From Paraburkholderia sp. CNPSo 3272 (GTDB lineage Bacteria > Pseudomonadota > Gammaproteobacteria > Burkholderiales > Burkholderiaceae): a stretch of DNA of 64,000 bases. Below are positions 1 through 8,882 of this stretch, in pieces. The position numbers were made by a program, and so were the translations under genes. The DNA lies in contig NZ_JAMBPQ010000015.1 of assembly GCF_024206495.1 (NCBI RefSeq), positions 1 to 64,000 of the forward strand, read 5' to 3'. The first letter of the stretch is position 1; every line of letters starts with the position of its first letter. A model generated the notes under the pieces. That model was not told where the DNA came from. It did not search any database and worked only from the letters and a program-made list of their open reading frames with translations.

Positions 1-79
1 ACGTTAGCTACCCTGAGGCGGCGGCGGTGGGCCTGGCGGTGGCGGTGGCGGCGGCCGTCCGCCTCAGGGTAGCTAACGT
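1..79. repeat. Long perfect inverted repeat (hairpin) at window edge
   Basis: Bases 1-21 are the exact reverse complement of bases 59-79, giving a 21-bp stem around a 37-base G-rich loop made of GGC/GGT triplets. The arm begins ACGTTAGCTA and ends CTGAGGCGG. The repeat lies 67 bp beyond the stop of the minus-strand gene ending at 146, so it could act as a transcription-stopping hairpin, although no T-tract follows the stem on the minus strand inside the window. It could also be an intergenic palindromic element. It begins at base 1, so the arm may continue outside the window. Confidence 0.8.
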
Positions 80-145
80 TGCGACTCGCGCGCGGACAAG
101 TCATGCCAAACCACGGCATGCCCGCGCGGGCTACATCACCCTCGC

Positions 146-1135
146 TCAGAACCGGTAGCCGATACCGCCCAGGATCACGTCCGTATCGCGGCTATAGCGC
201 GTGACCACGCGGTTCCACGTGACGCGCGCAGCCCAGTGCTGCGACAACCGATAGGAAGCCGAGACGGAGACGAGCCCCGAGAGAATCCCGTCGCCGGTAT
301 CGCGCTCTTCGGGATGCTCGCCGTGATGGATCGCCGCGTAGAGGCCCGCGCCGAACCCCAGCGTGAGGCGCTCGTCGAAGAACGCGCGCGTGAGCCAGAG
401 TTGCGCCGTCGCGCCATCGCGCCGCGCCGAGATGCCATTGCCCTCGTGCAGATACCCCACGGTGGCGTCGAGAAAGGAATTGATGCCGCGCCGGTACTCG
501 ATTGCCTCAGCCACCGATGTCTGCGATTCGAGGCTGTTGAGGATAGTCTTGCCCGCCATCAGCGTGATCTCGTTGTTCGTCACTTTCTGCGTGCGGGGCA
601 ACGCGAAATCTCGCGGGCCAGGCGTGCCGGGCGCGTCGAGCTGATAGCCCACGCCCAGCATGAGCGACGTCGTTGATGGCCCGTGCGACGCCTGCACGCG
701 GTTGAGTTGCAGGTTCGCTGTCCAGCGATGCGTGGAGTACCACGTGGCGCGCGCACTGTAGAGCACGCCCCAGCCGTGCGTATCGGACCAGCCCTGGCCC
801 TGTGACGCGGCTTCGGTATCGAAGTAGCGATACGGCCCGACACCCAGCGCGAACACGAAACGACGCTGCGCGAGCGGCAAACGCGCCCACGCCTGGATGG
901 CCTGGCCGTCGCGGTGATGATCCGGAATATGGCCTTCGTTCAACCACGCAATACTGCCGGCAAAATACTGGCCGAAACCCTCCGTGTAATCCATTTGCCA
1001 CGAATAGGTATGGTCGGCGCCGCTTTTGAGCGGCCCTGTGTAGAGCGTGAATTCCTGCGCGCAAACCGACCCCGAGGCCAAGGCGAGCGCGCTGGCGACA
1101 ACACCGGCTGCGGCTAGCGACGTGATGTTTTTCAT
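146..1135 (-). CDS. Secreted, probably outer-membrane beta-barrel protein of unknown function
   Basis: This is a protein of about 329 residues with a clear signal peptide (MKNITSLAAAG through ALASGSVCAQ), so it is exported. I chose the start at 1135 because the signal peptide begins there; an in-frame ATG exists farther upstream at 1249. The mature part is rich in alternating aromatic and polar residues, with many Gly-Tyr/Gly-Val strands. It ends in GGIGYRF, a C-terminal aromatic signature typical of outer-membrane barrels assembled by BamA. I do not recognise the exact family. It stands alone, followed by a strong palindrome. Function is unknown; export and barrel topology are inferred from composition. 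Confidence 0.7.
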   Translation of the reverse strand: MKNITSLAAAGVVASALALASGSVCAQEFTLYTGPLKSGADHTYSWQMDYTEGFGQYFAGSIAWLNEGHIPDHHRDGQAIQAWARLPLAQRRFVFALGVGPYRYFDTEAASQGQGWSDTHGWGVLYSARATWYSTHRWTANLQLNRVQASHGPSTTSLMLGVGYQLDAPGTPGPRDFALPRTQKVTNNEITLMAGKTILNSLESQTSVAEAIEYRRGINSFLDATVGYLHEGNGISARRDGATAQLWLTRAFFDERLTLGFGAGLYAAIHHGEHPEERDTGDGILSGLVSVSASYRLSQHWAARVTWNRVVTRYSRDTDVILGGIGYRF

Positions 1136-1310
1136 TGCGTGCGTTGGCCTTGCGGTTGAGATGACGTGACTCGCTGCAAGGAAAACGTATGCAACGGAAC
1201 GCGGAGCATACCGCGCCATGGCATTTTTTGTGTAAACCCAGTCTTTCAATTAATCAGGAGGTGATGTAGCACAAATCTCTCATATTTATTTCGCTATCCT
1301 AATTATGTGA

Positions 1311-1345
1311 ATAAAAAAGAAACGCCGCATAAAATGCGGCGTTTT
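1311..1345 (-). terminator. Rho-independent terminator
   Basis: A 10-bp perfect stem (1321-1330 with 1334-1343, AACGCCGCAT arm) closes over a 3-base loop. On the minus strand it is followed by a run of T residues (1312-1318). It sits just downstream of the small His-rich gene ending at 1375. Confidence 0.85.
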
Positions 1346-1374
1346 CCTGCATTCAACCTGGCAATCGACGAATA

Positions 1375-1536
1375 TCAGCGCACGTGATGGCAGACGCGCT
1401 CAGCGTGATGGTGAACGTGCTCGATGTGGCACACCTCGTGGTGATACGGCTGTGCGACAGCGGCGAGCGGCGCGAAAAGCGCGGCGCAGGAAATCAGGGC
1501 GAACAGGCGGACAACGGGCTTGGCAACGGCGTTCAT
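1375..1536 (-). CDS. Small secreted histidine-rich peptide
   Basis: A 53-residue protein begins with a typical signal peptide (MNAVAKPVVRLF then a hydrophobic core ending AAVAQ). The remaining mature peptide of roughly 25 residues holds eight histidines and two cysteines (motifs YHHEVC, HVHHH, CHHVR). That composition suggests periplasmic metal binding, but no family is recognised. The start at 1536 is chosen because it places the signal peptide at the N-terminus. The gene is followed by a strong terminator at 1311-1345, which supports it being a real, separately transcribed gene. Confidence 0.6.
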   Translation of the reverse strand: MNAVAKPVVRLFALISCAALFAPLAAVAQPYHHEVCHIEHVHHHAERVCHHVR

Positions 1537-1695
1537 GACTCGGCTCTTGCGTGTGAAAACAGCGTGGGTGGGAATCAAAAGCCAGCACTGTATCGCACAG
1601 CGTTCGGAGGCGTATTACACGGATGTAACGGGCGTAGCGCTCGATGAAACACACTTGACATGCCTTGCTGTGCAAGACCAAGTCGCGCCGGCCGC

Positions 1696-1908
1696 TCAAA
1701 TAGTGGGCTCGCCACCTTCGTCGTGTGTGAGGCGTCGCAGCAGTTCGCGACCGCGGGTGGTGAGGCGCAGCGTGGGGTCGCCGCCCGCCTCGTCCATTTC
1801 GACGAGACGATAGCGCTGCAGCGCAAGGAAATCGGAATCGATCATCTGAATCGGCGCGTCCGCATCACGGATCAGCAGCAGGGTCGCTAGTTCGTGGTGA
1901 CTGAGCAT
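1696..1908 (-). CDS. Small hypothetical protein, winged-helix-like
   Basis: A 70-residue protein starting MLSHHELATLLL. The start at 1908 is preferred over a longer in-frame ATG at 1977 because GGAGAGA lies five bases upstream of it. The pattern of an N-terminal helix, a segment QMIDSDFLALQRYRLVE and a C-terminal TLRLTTRGRELLRRL resembles the winged-helix half of MarR-like proteins, where the L.LT.RG.. segment is the wing region. It has no obvious partner gene. A DNA-binding role is an inference from this resemblance only. Confidence 0.6.
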   Translation of the reverse strand: MLSHHELATLLLIRDADAPIQMIDSDFLALQRYRLVEMDEAGGDPTLRLTTRGRELLRRLTHDEGGEPTI

Positions 1909-2144
1909 CAGGTCTCTCCAGTTGTCGGCCGGAGTCAAGGCGTACGCGCCGATTCCAGCCACATGCCCGAAAAGCAAACGACCGAAGGGCCGTGTGCTTG
2001 AGTCACCCCAGCATAGCGAGTCAATCGTACAGTTTCGCTACAGTCGTGTTTCGCTGTGTTACGCGCCAGTGTCCAAAGCGGGAAAGCGGCGCGCAGCTGC
2101 ACGATATGCAGTCTGCGCGCCGCTCGCCCGACGCCTCTTGCGCC

Positions 2145-2576
2145 TTAGTTGATTTCGAGGCGCTTACTGGCGCCTGCGGCCCGCTTCGGTAGCGTCAGCG
2201 TCAGCACGCCATCCTTGTATTGCGCGCTCGCCTTTGCATCGTCGATTTCCGCGGCGAGCGTGAATGCGCGGCTCACGCTGCCCGCATAACGCTCGCGACG
2301 CACCACGCGCTCACCTTCCTTCAGTTCGCTGCCCCGCTCGACTTTCGCGGCAATCGAAACGAGATTGCCATCGATCTTCACGTCGATGTCTTTCCGATCG
2401 ACGCCGGCCATTTCGGCCTTCACCGTGAAACCGGCCTCGTCTTCCGTCACGTCGATGCGGATACTGGCCGGCTGCCCCTGCGCGCCGCTCGTAGCACGCA
2501 ACGGCCGGAACAGCCCGTGAAACAAATCGGGTACGACTTCCATCGAAAACGGATCGTAACGCGAGATAGTGCTCAT
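2145..2576 (-). CDS. Small heat-shock protein, Hsp20/alpha-crystallin family
   Basis: A 143-residue cytoplasmic holdase chaperone that would bind unfolding proteins during stress. It has a short N-terminal arm (MSTISRYDPFSMEVVPDLFHGLFRP), then an alpha-crystallin domain from about residue 37 to the end. Hallmarks are RIDVTEDEAGFTVKAEMAGV, the ERYAGSVSRAF segment and the C-terminal GVLTLTLPK. The start at 2576 follows GGAGG at a five-base spacing; a longer start at 2624 would place that ribosome-binding site inside the gene. It lies just upstream of a polyhydroxybutyrate/stress module on the same strand. Hsp20 proteins of this group often associate with inclusions or granules, but the link here is positional only. 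Confidence 0.92.
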   Translation of the reverse strand: MSTISRYDPFSMEVVPDLFHGLFRPLRATSGAQGQPASIRIDVTEDEAGFTVKAEMAGVDRKDIDVKIDGNLVSIAAKVERGSELKEGERVVRRERYAGSVSRAFTLAAEIDDAKASAQYKDGVLTLTLPKRAAGASKRLEIN

Positions 2577-2826
2577 CGATGCCTCCATGGGCTGAATGTT
2601 TGGGTGTCCACGCAACGACGACATTGCGTCGGATTCCTAAATACCCCGCCAGTTCGCGCAGGCGCATGACGCGTGAGCAGCCAACGACGGGGAATCGCCT
2701 GCAACGAATCGCGCCGCTCGCGCGGCGCGGTCGCTGCCGCTTACCGTTCCAACATGAAGGCGCCTCGCGCGTTTGCAAGACCCTTTTTTTGCCGCGCGCG
2801 AAATTTTTGTGTCGCAGCGCGATGCG

Positions 2827-3573
2827 TCATTGCATATGCATGCCGCCGTTGATCGCGATGTCGGCGCCGGTGATGAACGCCGCGTCGTCCGAACAGAGGA
2901 ACGCCACCAGTGCCGCGACCTCGTTCGGCTGGCCGAGGCGGCCTACCGGAATTTGCGGCAGGATGCGCGCGTCCAGCACGTCTTTCGGCACTCCTTCCAC
3001 CATTTTCGTGGCGAGGTAGCCCGGCGACACGGTGTTCACCGTCACGCCTTTCTTCGCCACTTCCAGTGCGAGCGCCTTCGTGAAGCCATGCATGCCCGCT
3101 TTCGCCGCCGAATAGTTGGTCTGGCCGAAAGCGCCGCGCGAGCCGTTGACCGAGCCGATATTGATGATGCGCCCGAAGCCGCGCTCGATCATGCCGGGCA
3201 GGAACGGCTTCGTCACGTTGAAGAGCGCGTCGAGATCGGTGCGCATCACCGAATCCCAGTCGGCTTTCGACATCTTCACGAAGCTGCGGTCGCATGTAAT
3301 GCCCGCGTTGTTGATGAGCACGTCGACCTGGCCGAGATCGTCGAGCGCCTGCTGCGCCGCGCGCTCGCAGGCCTCGCAGTCGGCAACGTTCATGTGGTGG
3401 CAGCCGAAGTCGCGGCCCGCCGCGCGTTCGGCGGCAAGCCAGGCATCGGCGCGCGTGTTCGCCGCCGAGCACGAGACGGCGACGGTCATGCCCGCGTCGT
3501 GCAGGCGCCGGCTGATCGCCTCGCCGAGTCCGCCCATGCCGCCCGTGACAAAAGCAACGCGCTTAGTGGCCAT
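2827..3573 (-). CDS. phaB: Acetoacetyl-CoA reductase (NADPH-dependent SDR)
   Basis: A 248-residue classical short-chain dehydrogenase that would reduce acetoacetyl-CoA to (R)-3-hydroxybutyryl-CoA for polyhydroxybutyrate synthesis. The N-terminal nucleotide-binding motif TGGMGGLGE, the NNAG motif, and the catalytic Ser/Tyr/Lys (IGSVNG, then TNYSAAKAG) are all visible. The segment GITCDRSFVKMSKADWD is characteristic of PhaB. The ATG at 3573 overlaps the end of the upstream phasin gene by 11 bp, which indicates translational coupling in a phaP-phaB operon. It ends INGGMHMQ, as typical PhaB proteins do. Confidence 0.93.
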   Translation of the reverse strand: MATKRVAFVTGGMGGLGEAISRRLHDAGMTVAVSCSAANTRADAWLAAERAAGRDFGCHHMNVADCEACERAAQQALDDLGQVDVLINNAGITCDRSFVKMSKADWDSVMRTDLDALFNVTKPFLPGMIERGFGRIINIGSVNGSRGAFGQTNYSAAKAGMHGFTKALALEVAKKGVTVNTVSPGYLATKMVEGVPKDVLDARILPQIPVGRLGQPNEVAALVAFLCSDDAAFITGADIAINGGMHMQ

Positions 3574-4114
3574 GCTGGCCTCCGCCCGCGCTCGCGCCCT
3601 GCGCACGGCCTGTGGCCGCCGCCGTGCCCGGATCTGCGGCGCCGTTGGCGGCGCTGCTCATCGCACGCTCGAAGGCGTTCATCCACTCGCGCATCGGCAG
3701 CGCGACCGGCACTTTGGACGCGCTGGCTTGCGCACCCGCGCAGGCCTCCTGCCAGTGCTGTGTGAAGTCGCGCGCACTGTCGGACCACGTGCTCGCGCCC
3801 TGCACCGCCGCCGCGACGCCCTCTTGCCAGAGCGTAGTGCTCGCGCCGAGATAGTCGCGCCAGACCGATTGCGTGGCGACCGCGAAATCGGTCCAGTCGC
3901 GCGCGGTGCGCAGTGATTCGAGCAGCGCTTCGACCGCCTCGCGATCGCGCGCGATGCGGCGCTGCTCCAGCTTCAACAGCTGCTCGCGCCATTGCTGCTG
4001 CCCGACGAGCAAGCGCAGCGCGGCCGACGTGTTGGCACGGTACGTGTCGAATGAGGCGCCCGTCGCGTTGCCGAGCGAGGGGGCGTCGAACGAGGGATGG
4101 GAAGCGGTTGCCAT
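3563..4114 (-). CDS. phaP: Phasin family protein (polyhydroxyalkanoate granule-associated)
   Basis: A 183-residue helical protein with the Phasin_2-type core: GASFDTYRANTSAALRLLVG, a Gln/Glu/Arg-rich amphipathic region (LLKLEQRRIARDREAVEALL), then Trp-containing segments. Phasins coat polyhydroxyalkanoate granules and control their size. The Ala/Gly-rich C-terminal tail is low in complexity. The start is fixed by AAGGAGGAG eight bases upstream. The gene runs directly into phaB with an 11-bp overlap, which strongly supports a role in polyhydroxybutyrate metabolism. Confidence 0.88.
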   Translation of the reverse strand: MATASHPSFDAPSLGNATGASFDTYRANTSAALRLLVGQQQWREQLLKLEQRRIARDREAVEALLESLRTARDWTDFAVATQSVWRDYLGASTTLWQEGVAAAVQGASTWSDSARDFTQHWQEACAGAQASASKVPVALPMREWMNAFERAMSSAANGAADPGTAAATGRAQGASAGGGQHGH

Positions 4115-4500
4115 GGTCAATCTCCTCCTTATGTAGCTTTCGCCCGGCGCGGCCGGATGCGTTTGCTGCCAAAGGGACCGCGGTTGACCGCGACGGGACG
4201 CGGGCTGCGGCGAGCGAAATGAAAGCGCTTCACGCGCGACGATGGGAAACGGGATGCTTCGGAGTGCCGTGTGTTCGCAAGACAGCCGGCTTAAGCCAAC
4301 ATCATAGGCAGTAAGAGGGGCTCCCGCGCGACGAATGGGCGATTTGTCGCTTGATCGACGTGCTATTTCGAGATGGTTGATGCGCAGCGAGTCGAAACCA
4401 GGCTTGTCATCGCCAGTATTTCGCGACAAATCCTGGGGCGGGAACGCTGCCCGGCCGATCGCGCCCTCGACGCGAACCGGCCGGTGGAACCGCCCCCCAG
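4115..4500. other. Intergenic region upstream of phaP (no gene seen)
   Basis: These 386 bp lie between the phaP start and the uspA stop. The only clear element is the phaP ribosome-binding site near 4125. No convincing ORF, hairpin or known operator was found. Confidence 0.6.
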
Positions 4501-4965
4501 TCAGGCGGCCGGCGCCTCTTCGTCCCGCACCAGCATCACCGGCCGGTCCGCCATGCGCAGGAACGATTCCGCCACGCTGCCGAGCAAGATGCGCTTCATG
4601 CCCGACAAGCCGCGCGTGCCCATCACGACGAGGTCCGCGCCGTCCTCGGCGGCGATGCGCGAGATCACCGCGGCGATCTCCTCGCCGCTCGCATCGGCTG
4701 CGCGCGTGGAGCCCGGCACCTGAGCCTCGGCGAACACCCGTTTGGCTTCTTCGAGCGCCGCCGTTGCCGCATCGTTTTCCGCCGAGTGGCGCGCCTGCTC
4801 TTCGGCGAAGCCCGAACTCACGTCCACGAGCCGCGCGGGATGCCGCACGACACACAGCGCCTGAACGGCGCCGCCCGTCGCCTTCGCGATCTTCACGGCC
4901 TCATCGAGCGCGCGCCGGCCGCTGCGGCTGCCATCGACCGCTACCAGAATCTGCTTGTACATCAT
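4501..4965 (-). CDS. Universal stress protein, UspA family
   Basis: A 154-residue single-domain Usp protein. It begins MMYKQILVAVDGSRSGRRAL, with the DGS nucleotide-contact motif. It ends with the ATP-binding signature G-x2-G-x9-G-S (GTRGLSG then ILLGS at about residues 127-141), so it belongs to the ATP-binding Usp class. Either of two adjacent ATGs (4965 or 4962) could be used, because GGGAGG lies just upstream. It sits in a same-strand run with the alcohol dehydrogenase and phaP-phaB. Such clusters in Burkholderiales are associated with energy starvation or low oxygen, which is a family-level inference. Confidence 0.92.
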   Translation of the reverse strand: MMYKQILVAVDGSRSGRRALDEAVKIAKATGGAVQALCVVRHPARLVDVSSGFAEEQARHSAENDAATAALEEAKRVFAEAQVPGSTRAADASGEEIAAVISRIAAEDGADLVVMGTRGLSGMKRILLGSVAESFLRMADRPVMLVRDEEAPAA

Positions 4966-5116
4966 GGACCTCCCGGGCCTTGCCCATGTTGCGCACCGGC
5001 TCCCGGCGCGCGCTATTCAGATAAAGATCGTTGTAGCGCATTTGGGTACGGATGCGCGCCCCGGTAGTGCGACCCGTTGTCTCGACTGCGTCGGCAGCGT
5101 GATCCAGCTGAGCGGC

Positions 5117-6103
5117 TCAGCGCATCGTCAACACCGCCGCGCCCGTGAGCCGTCCCTCGCGCAAATCGGCCAGCGCCTCGTTCGCGCGCGCGAGCGGGTA
5201 CGGCGTGGTCTCGATTTCGAGCTTGTGCCGCGCGGCAATCGCCATGAAGGTCGTACCGTCCTCGCGCGTGAGATTCGCCACCGAGACGATGCGCCGCTCT
5301 TCCCACAGCCATGCGTAAGGAAACGACGGAATGTCGCTCATGTGGATGCCGCCGCACACGACCGTGCCGCCCTTCGCCAGCGCCCGCAGCGCGGCGGGCA
5401 CGAGCGCGCCGACCGGCGCGAACAGCAACGCTGCGTCGAGTTCCTCGGGCGCGCGCTCGTCGCTGCCGCCGGCCCACGCCGCACCGAGGCGCCGCGCGAA
5501 CTGCTGCGCCGCGGCATCGCCCGGACGCGTGAACGCGTAGACCGTGCGCCCCTGGCGGCAAGCAACCTGCGCGACGATATGCGCCGCCGCGCCGAACCCG
5601 TAGATGCCGATGCGCCGTGCATCGCCCGCCATCGCGAGCGAGCGATAGCCGATGAGCCCCGCGCAAAGGAGCGGCGCGGCCTCGACGTCGCTGTACTGGC
5701 GCGGCAGATGAAAGCAATAACGGGCGTCGGCGACACTGCGCGTCGCGTAGCCGCCGTCGATCGTATAGCCGGTGAAGCCGGGCGCGTCGCAGAGGTTCTC
5801 GCGCCCGTCGGAGCAGAACCGGCAATGGCCGCAGGTACGGCCGAGCCACGGCACGCCCACGCGGTCGCCGGGCGCGAAACCCGTCACGCCCGCGCCGAGC
5901 GCCGCGATTATGCCGACGATCTCGTGGCCGGGAATGAGCGGCGTTTTCGGGTGCGCGAGATCGCCATCCACGACGTGCAGATCGGTGCGGCACACGCCGC
6001 ACGCGCGCACGTCGATCAGCAGTTCGCCCGCACCCGGCGCCGGGTCGGGCAGATCGGCTTCGCGCAGCCGCGGATTCTTGCCGTCGAACAGCATTGCCCG
6101 CAT
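5117..6103 (-). CDS. Zinc-dependent alcohol dehydrogenase
   Basis: A 328-residue medium-chain dehydrogenase. The catalytic zinc site is visible as C35 in the CGVCRTD motif and H60-E61 in PGHEIVG. The structural zinc site is C91, C94, C97 and C105 (CGHCRFC, then ENLC). The NAD(P)-binding fingerprint is GIYGFGAAAH. The start at 6103 is preferred because GAGGAGG lies six bases upstream; another in-frame ATG at 6109 directly abuts that site. It would oxidise or reduce short alcohols and aldehydes. It is divergent from the phosphoketolase gene, so the two may share a control region and link acetyl-phosphate production with redox balancing. Confidence 0.9.
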   Translation of the reverse strand: MRAMLFDGKNPRLREADLPDPAPGAGELLIDVRACGVCRTDLHVVDGDLAHPKTPLIPGHEIVGIIAALGAGVTGFAPGDRVGVPWLGRTCGHCRFCSDGRENLCDAPGFTGYTIDGGYATRSVADARYCFHLPRQYSDVEAAPLLCAGLIGYRSLAMAGDARRIGIYGFGAAAHIVAQVACRQGRTVYAFTRPGDAAAQQFARRLGAAWAGGSDERAPEELDAALLFAPVGALVPAALRALAKGGTVVCGGIHMSDIPSFPYAWLWEERRIVSVANLTREDGTTFMAIAARHKLEIETTPYPLARANEALADLREGRLTGAAVLTMR

Positions 6104-6430
6104 CGCCATCCTCCTCGCCAGAACGCGGCCCACGCGCCGCATCGATCACCATAAAACCATGTTATGCAATCGGGCCGCGGGCTGTCGTGCATTGCGCGCT
6201 GCGGCGCTGCTACCCCGATGCGACTCGCCGCCACAGGACATCCACGCGTGGCGCGCCGCGCGATCGTGGCACCATAAGACGAATCCCACAGGACCACGAG
6301 GGCCGCCGCCCAGCCTCGCGCGCGGAGTCCGTCCGCCGTGCAGGCCGCTGGCTCGCGCCACGGGCGCCGCCGCGTCGCGCACGCAGTCCGTCTCGGTCCG
6401 CCTTCCGCCGCCGCGCAACCGGAGCCCCGC

Positions 6431-8866
6431 ATGAACGCCACCGACACCCCCGCCTACCCGCCGCTCTCCGACGACCTGCTGCGCCGCATGGACGCCTGGT
6501 GGCGCGCGGCCAACTACCTCTCGGTTGGCCAGATTTATTTGCTCGCCAATCCACTGTTGCGCGAGCCGCTGCAACTCGCGCACGTGAAGCCGCGTCTGCT
6601 CGGCCACTGGGGCACGACGCCGGGCCTGAACTTTCTCTACACGCACCTGAACCGCATCATCAACGCGCGCGATCTCGACGTGCTGTTTCTCGCGGGGCCG
6701 GGCCACGGCGGCCCCGCCGTCGTCGCGAACACCTGGCTGGAAGGCACTTACAGCGAGACGTGGCCGAACGTGCCGCTGGACGTCGAGGGCATGGCCGTGC
6801 TTTTTAAGCAGTTCAGCTTTCCAGGCGGCATTCCGAGCCACGTCGCGCCGCAAACGCCGGGATCGATCCACGAAGGCGGCGAACTCGGCTACGCGCTCTC
6901 GCACGCCTACGGAGCGGTGTTCGACAATCCGGACCTGATCGTCGCCTGCGTGGTGGGCGACGGCGAAGCCGAAACGGGCCCGCTCGCCACCGCCTGGCAC
7001 TCGAACAAGTTCCTCAATCCCGCCACCGACGGCGCGGTGCTGCCCATCCTCCATTTGAACGGCTACAAGATCGCGGGGCCGACCGTGCTCGCGCGCATAG
7101 GCGACGACGAGCTCGCCTCGCTGATGAAGGGCTACGGCCACGAGCCGATCTTCGTGGAGGCCGAGGAACCCGACGTGGCGCATCGCCTGATGGCCGCCGC
7201 GCTCGACACGGCGTTCGACGACATTGCGCGCATCCAGAAGACTGCGCGCGAACTCGCGGACGAACACGGCAACCTGCCGCCCGGCTATGTGCGCCCGCGC
7301 TGGCCGATGATCGTCATGCGCACGCCTAAGGGCTGGACGGGCCCGAAGACTGTGGACGGCCAGAAAACCGAAGGCTCGTGGCGCTCTCACCAGGTGCCGC
7401 TCGCCAACATCTCGAAGACGGGGCATCTCGCGCTGCTCGAGGGCTGGATGCGCAGCTACAAGCCCGAGGAACTGTTCGACGCGCAAGGCCGCCTCGTGCC
7501 CGACGTCGCCGCGCTCGCGCCGCAAGGCGAAAAGCGCATGAGCGCGAACCCGCGTTCGAATGGCGGCGGCCGCGTGCGCGAACTGCGCGTGCCGCCCTTC
7601 GAGCACCACGCCGTGGCTGTGCCCGCACCGGGCCAGGTGGACGCCGAAGCCACGCGCGTGATGGGCGCGTTCCTGCGCGAAGTGATGCGCGTGAACGACG
7701 CCACGCGCAACTTCCGCATCTTCGGGCCCGACGAAACTGCCTCGAACCGCTGGGGCGACGTATTCGACGTAACGTCGCGCACCTGGCTCGCGGAGGTTAC
7801 GCCCGACGACGTCCAGCTCGCCACCAACGGCCGCGTGATGGAAATCCTCTCCGAGCACACCTGTCAGGGCTGGCTGGAAGGGTATCTGCTCACGGGCCGC
7901 CACGGTTTCATGTCGTGCTACGAGGCGTTCATCCACATCATCGACTCGATGTTCAACCAGCACGCGAAGTGGCTGCAGGTGATCCGCGAGATTCCGTGGC
8001 GGCGGCCGCTGCCATCGCTCAACTATCTGCTCACCTCGCACGTGTGGCGCCAGGACCATAACGGCTTCAGCCATCAGGACCCGGGCTTCATCGACTATGC
8101 GGTGAACAAGAAGTCGGACACGGTGCGCGTGTATCTGCCGCCTGACGCCAACACGCTGCTCGCCGTGACGGACCATGTGCTGCGTACCTGGAACCGCATC
8201 AACATCATCGTGGCGGGCAAGCAGCCGCAGGCGCAATGGCTCGACATGGACGCGGCCATTCGCCACTGCGCGGACGGCATCGGCATTTGGCAATGGGCAA
8301 GCAACGACGACGACGGCGAGCCCGACGTCGTGATGGCCTGCGCCGGCGACGTGCCGACCATGGAGACGCTAGCCGCCGTGGATCTGCTGCGCACCTGTCT
8401 GCCCGAGCTGAAGATCCGCGTGGTGAACGTGGTGGACCTGATGACGCTCCAACCTGCCGACCGTCACCCGCACGGCCTGCCCGACGCCGATTTCAACGCG
8501 CTCTTCACCACCGACAAGCCGGTGATCTTCGCGCACCACAGCTATCCGACGCTGATCCACAAGCTCACGTACCGGCGAGCCAATCACGCGAATATTCACG
8601 TGCACGGCTTCATCGAGGAAGGCACGACGACCACGCCGTTCGACATGACGGTGCTCAACCGGCTCGACCGCTACCACCTGTGCGAAGCCGTGATCGACCG
8701 CGTGGACGGACTCGCACAGCGCGCGGCGCACCTGCGCCAGACACTGCACGACAAGCTGGCCGCGCACCGCCGCTACGTGGACGAGTACGGCGACGACATG
8801 CCCGAAATCCGCAACTGGCGCTGGCCGGCGGCGCGTGCCGCGCACGGCTCAGGCGAAACGGCCTGA
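6431..8866 (+). CDS. xfp: D-xylulose-5-phosphate/D-fructose-6-phosphate phosphoketolase
   Basis: An 811-residue thiamine-diphosphate enzyme that cleaves xylulose-5-P or fructose-6-P with phosphate to acetyl-phosphate plus glyceraldehyde-3-P or erythrose-4-P. The N-terminal XFP domain carries GHWGTTPG (H59) and GPGHGGPA (H92), matching the active-site histidines of the family. A TPP/Mg motif GDGEAETGP starts near residue 176. Family signatures continue through HVWRQDHNGFSHQDPG and into the C-terminal domain. The length is normal for the family. The start follows GGAG at about seven bases. It is divergent from the zinc alcohol dehydrogenase and close to UspA and phaP-phaB, suggesting a route from sugar phosphates to acetyl units and polyhydroxybutyrate. 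Confidence 0.95.
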   Translation: MNATDTPAYPPLSDDLLRRMDAWWRAANYLSVGQIYLLANPLLREPLQLAHVKPRLLGHWGTTPGLNFLYTHLNRIINARDLDVLFLAGPGHGGPAVVANTWLEGTYSETWPNVPLDVEGMAVLFKQFSFPGGIPSHVAPQTPGSIHEGGELGYALSHAYGAVFDNPDLIVACVVGDGEAETGPLATAWHSNKFLNPATDGAVLPILHLNGYKIAGPTVLARIGDDELASLMKGYGHEPIFVEAEEPDVAHRLMAAALDTAFDDIARIQKTARELADEHGNLPPGYVRPRWPMIVMRTPKGWTGPKTVDGQKTEGSWRSHQVPLANISKTGHLALLEGWMRSYKPEELFDAQGRLVPDVAALAPQGEKRMSANPRSNGGGRVRELRVPPFEHHAVAVPAPGQVDAEATRVMGAFLREVMRVNDATRNFRIFGPDETASNRWGDVFDVTSRTWLAEVTPDDVQLATNGRVMEILSEHTCQGWLEGYLLTGRHGFMSCYEAFIHIIDSMFNQHAKWLQVIREIPWRRPLPSLNYLLTSHVWRQDHNGFSHQDPGFIDYAVNKKSDTVRVYLPPDANTLLAVTDHVLRTWNRINIIVAGKQPQAQWLDMDAAIRHCADGIGIWQWASNDDDGEPDVVMACAGDVPTMETLAAVDLLRTCLPELKIRVVNVVDLMTLQPADRHPHGLPDADFNALFTTDKPVIFAHHSYPTLIHKLTYRRANHANIHVHGFIEEGTTTTPFDMTVLNRLDRYHLCEAVIDRVDGLAQRAAHLRQTLHDKLAAHRRYVDEYGDDMPEIRNWRWPAARAAHGSGETA

Positions 8867-8882
8867 TTGCGCCTTGCGCAGC

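Noticed and set aside
4351..4381. Two TTGAT half sites upstream of phaP, considered as an FNR/ANR box
   Set aside because: They are direct repeats with no ATCAA partner at the four-base spacing required for an FNR site.
6146..8293. A 715-codon open frame on the minus strand
   Set aside because: It is the antisense shadow of the phosphoketolase gene. Its composition is Arg/His/Val-rich and it has no domain signature.
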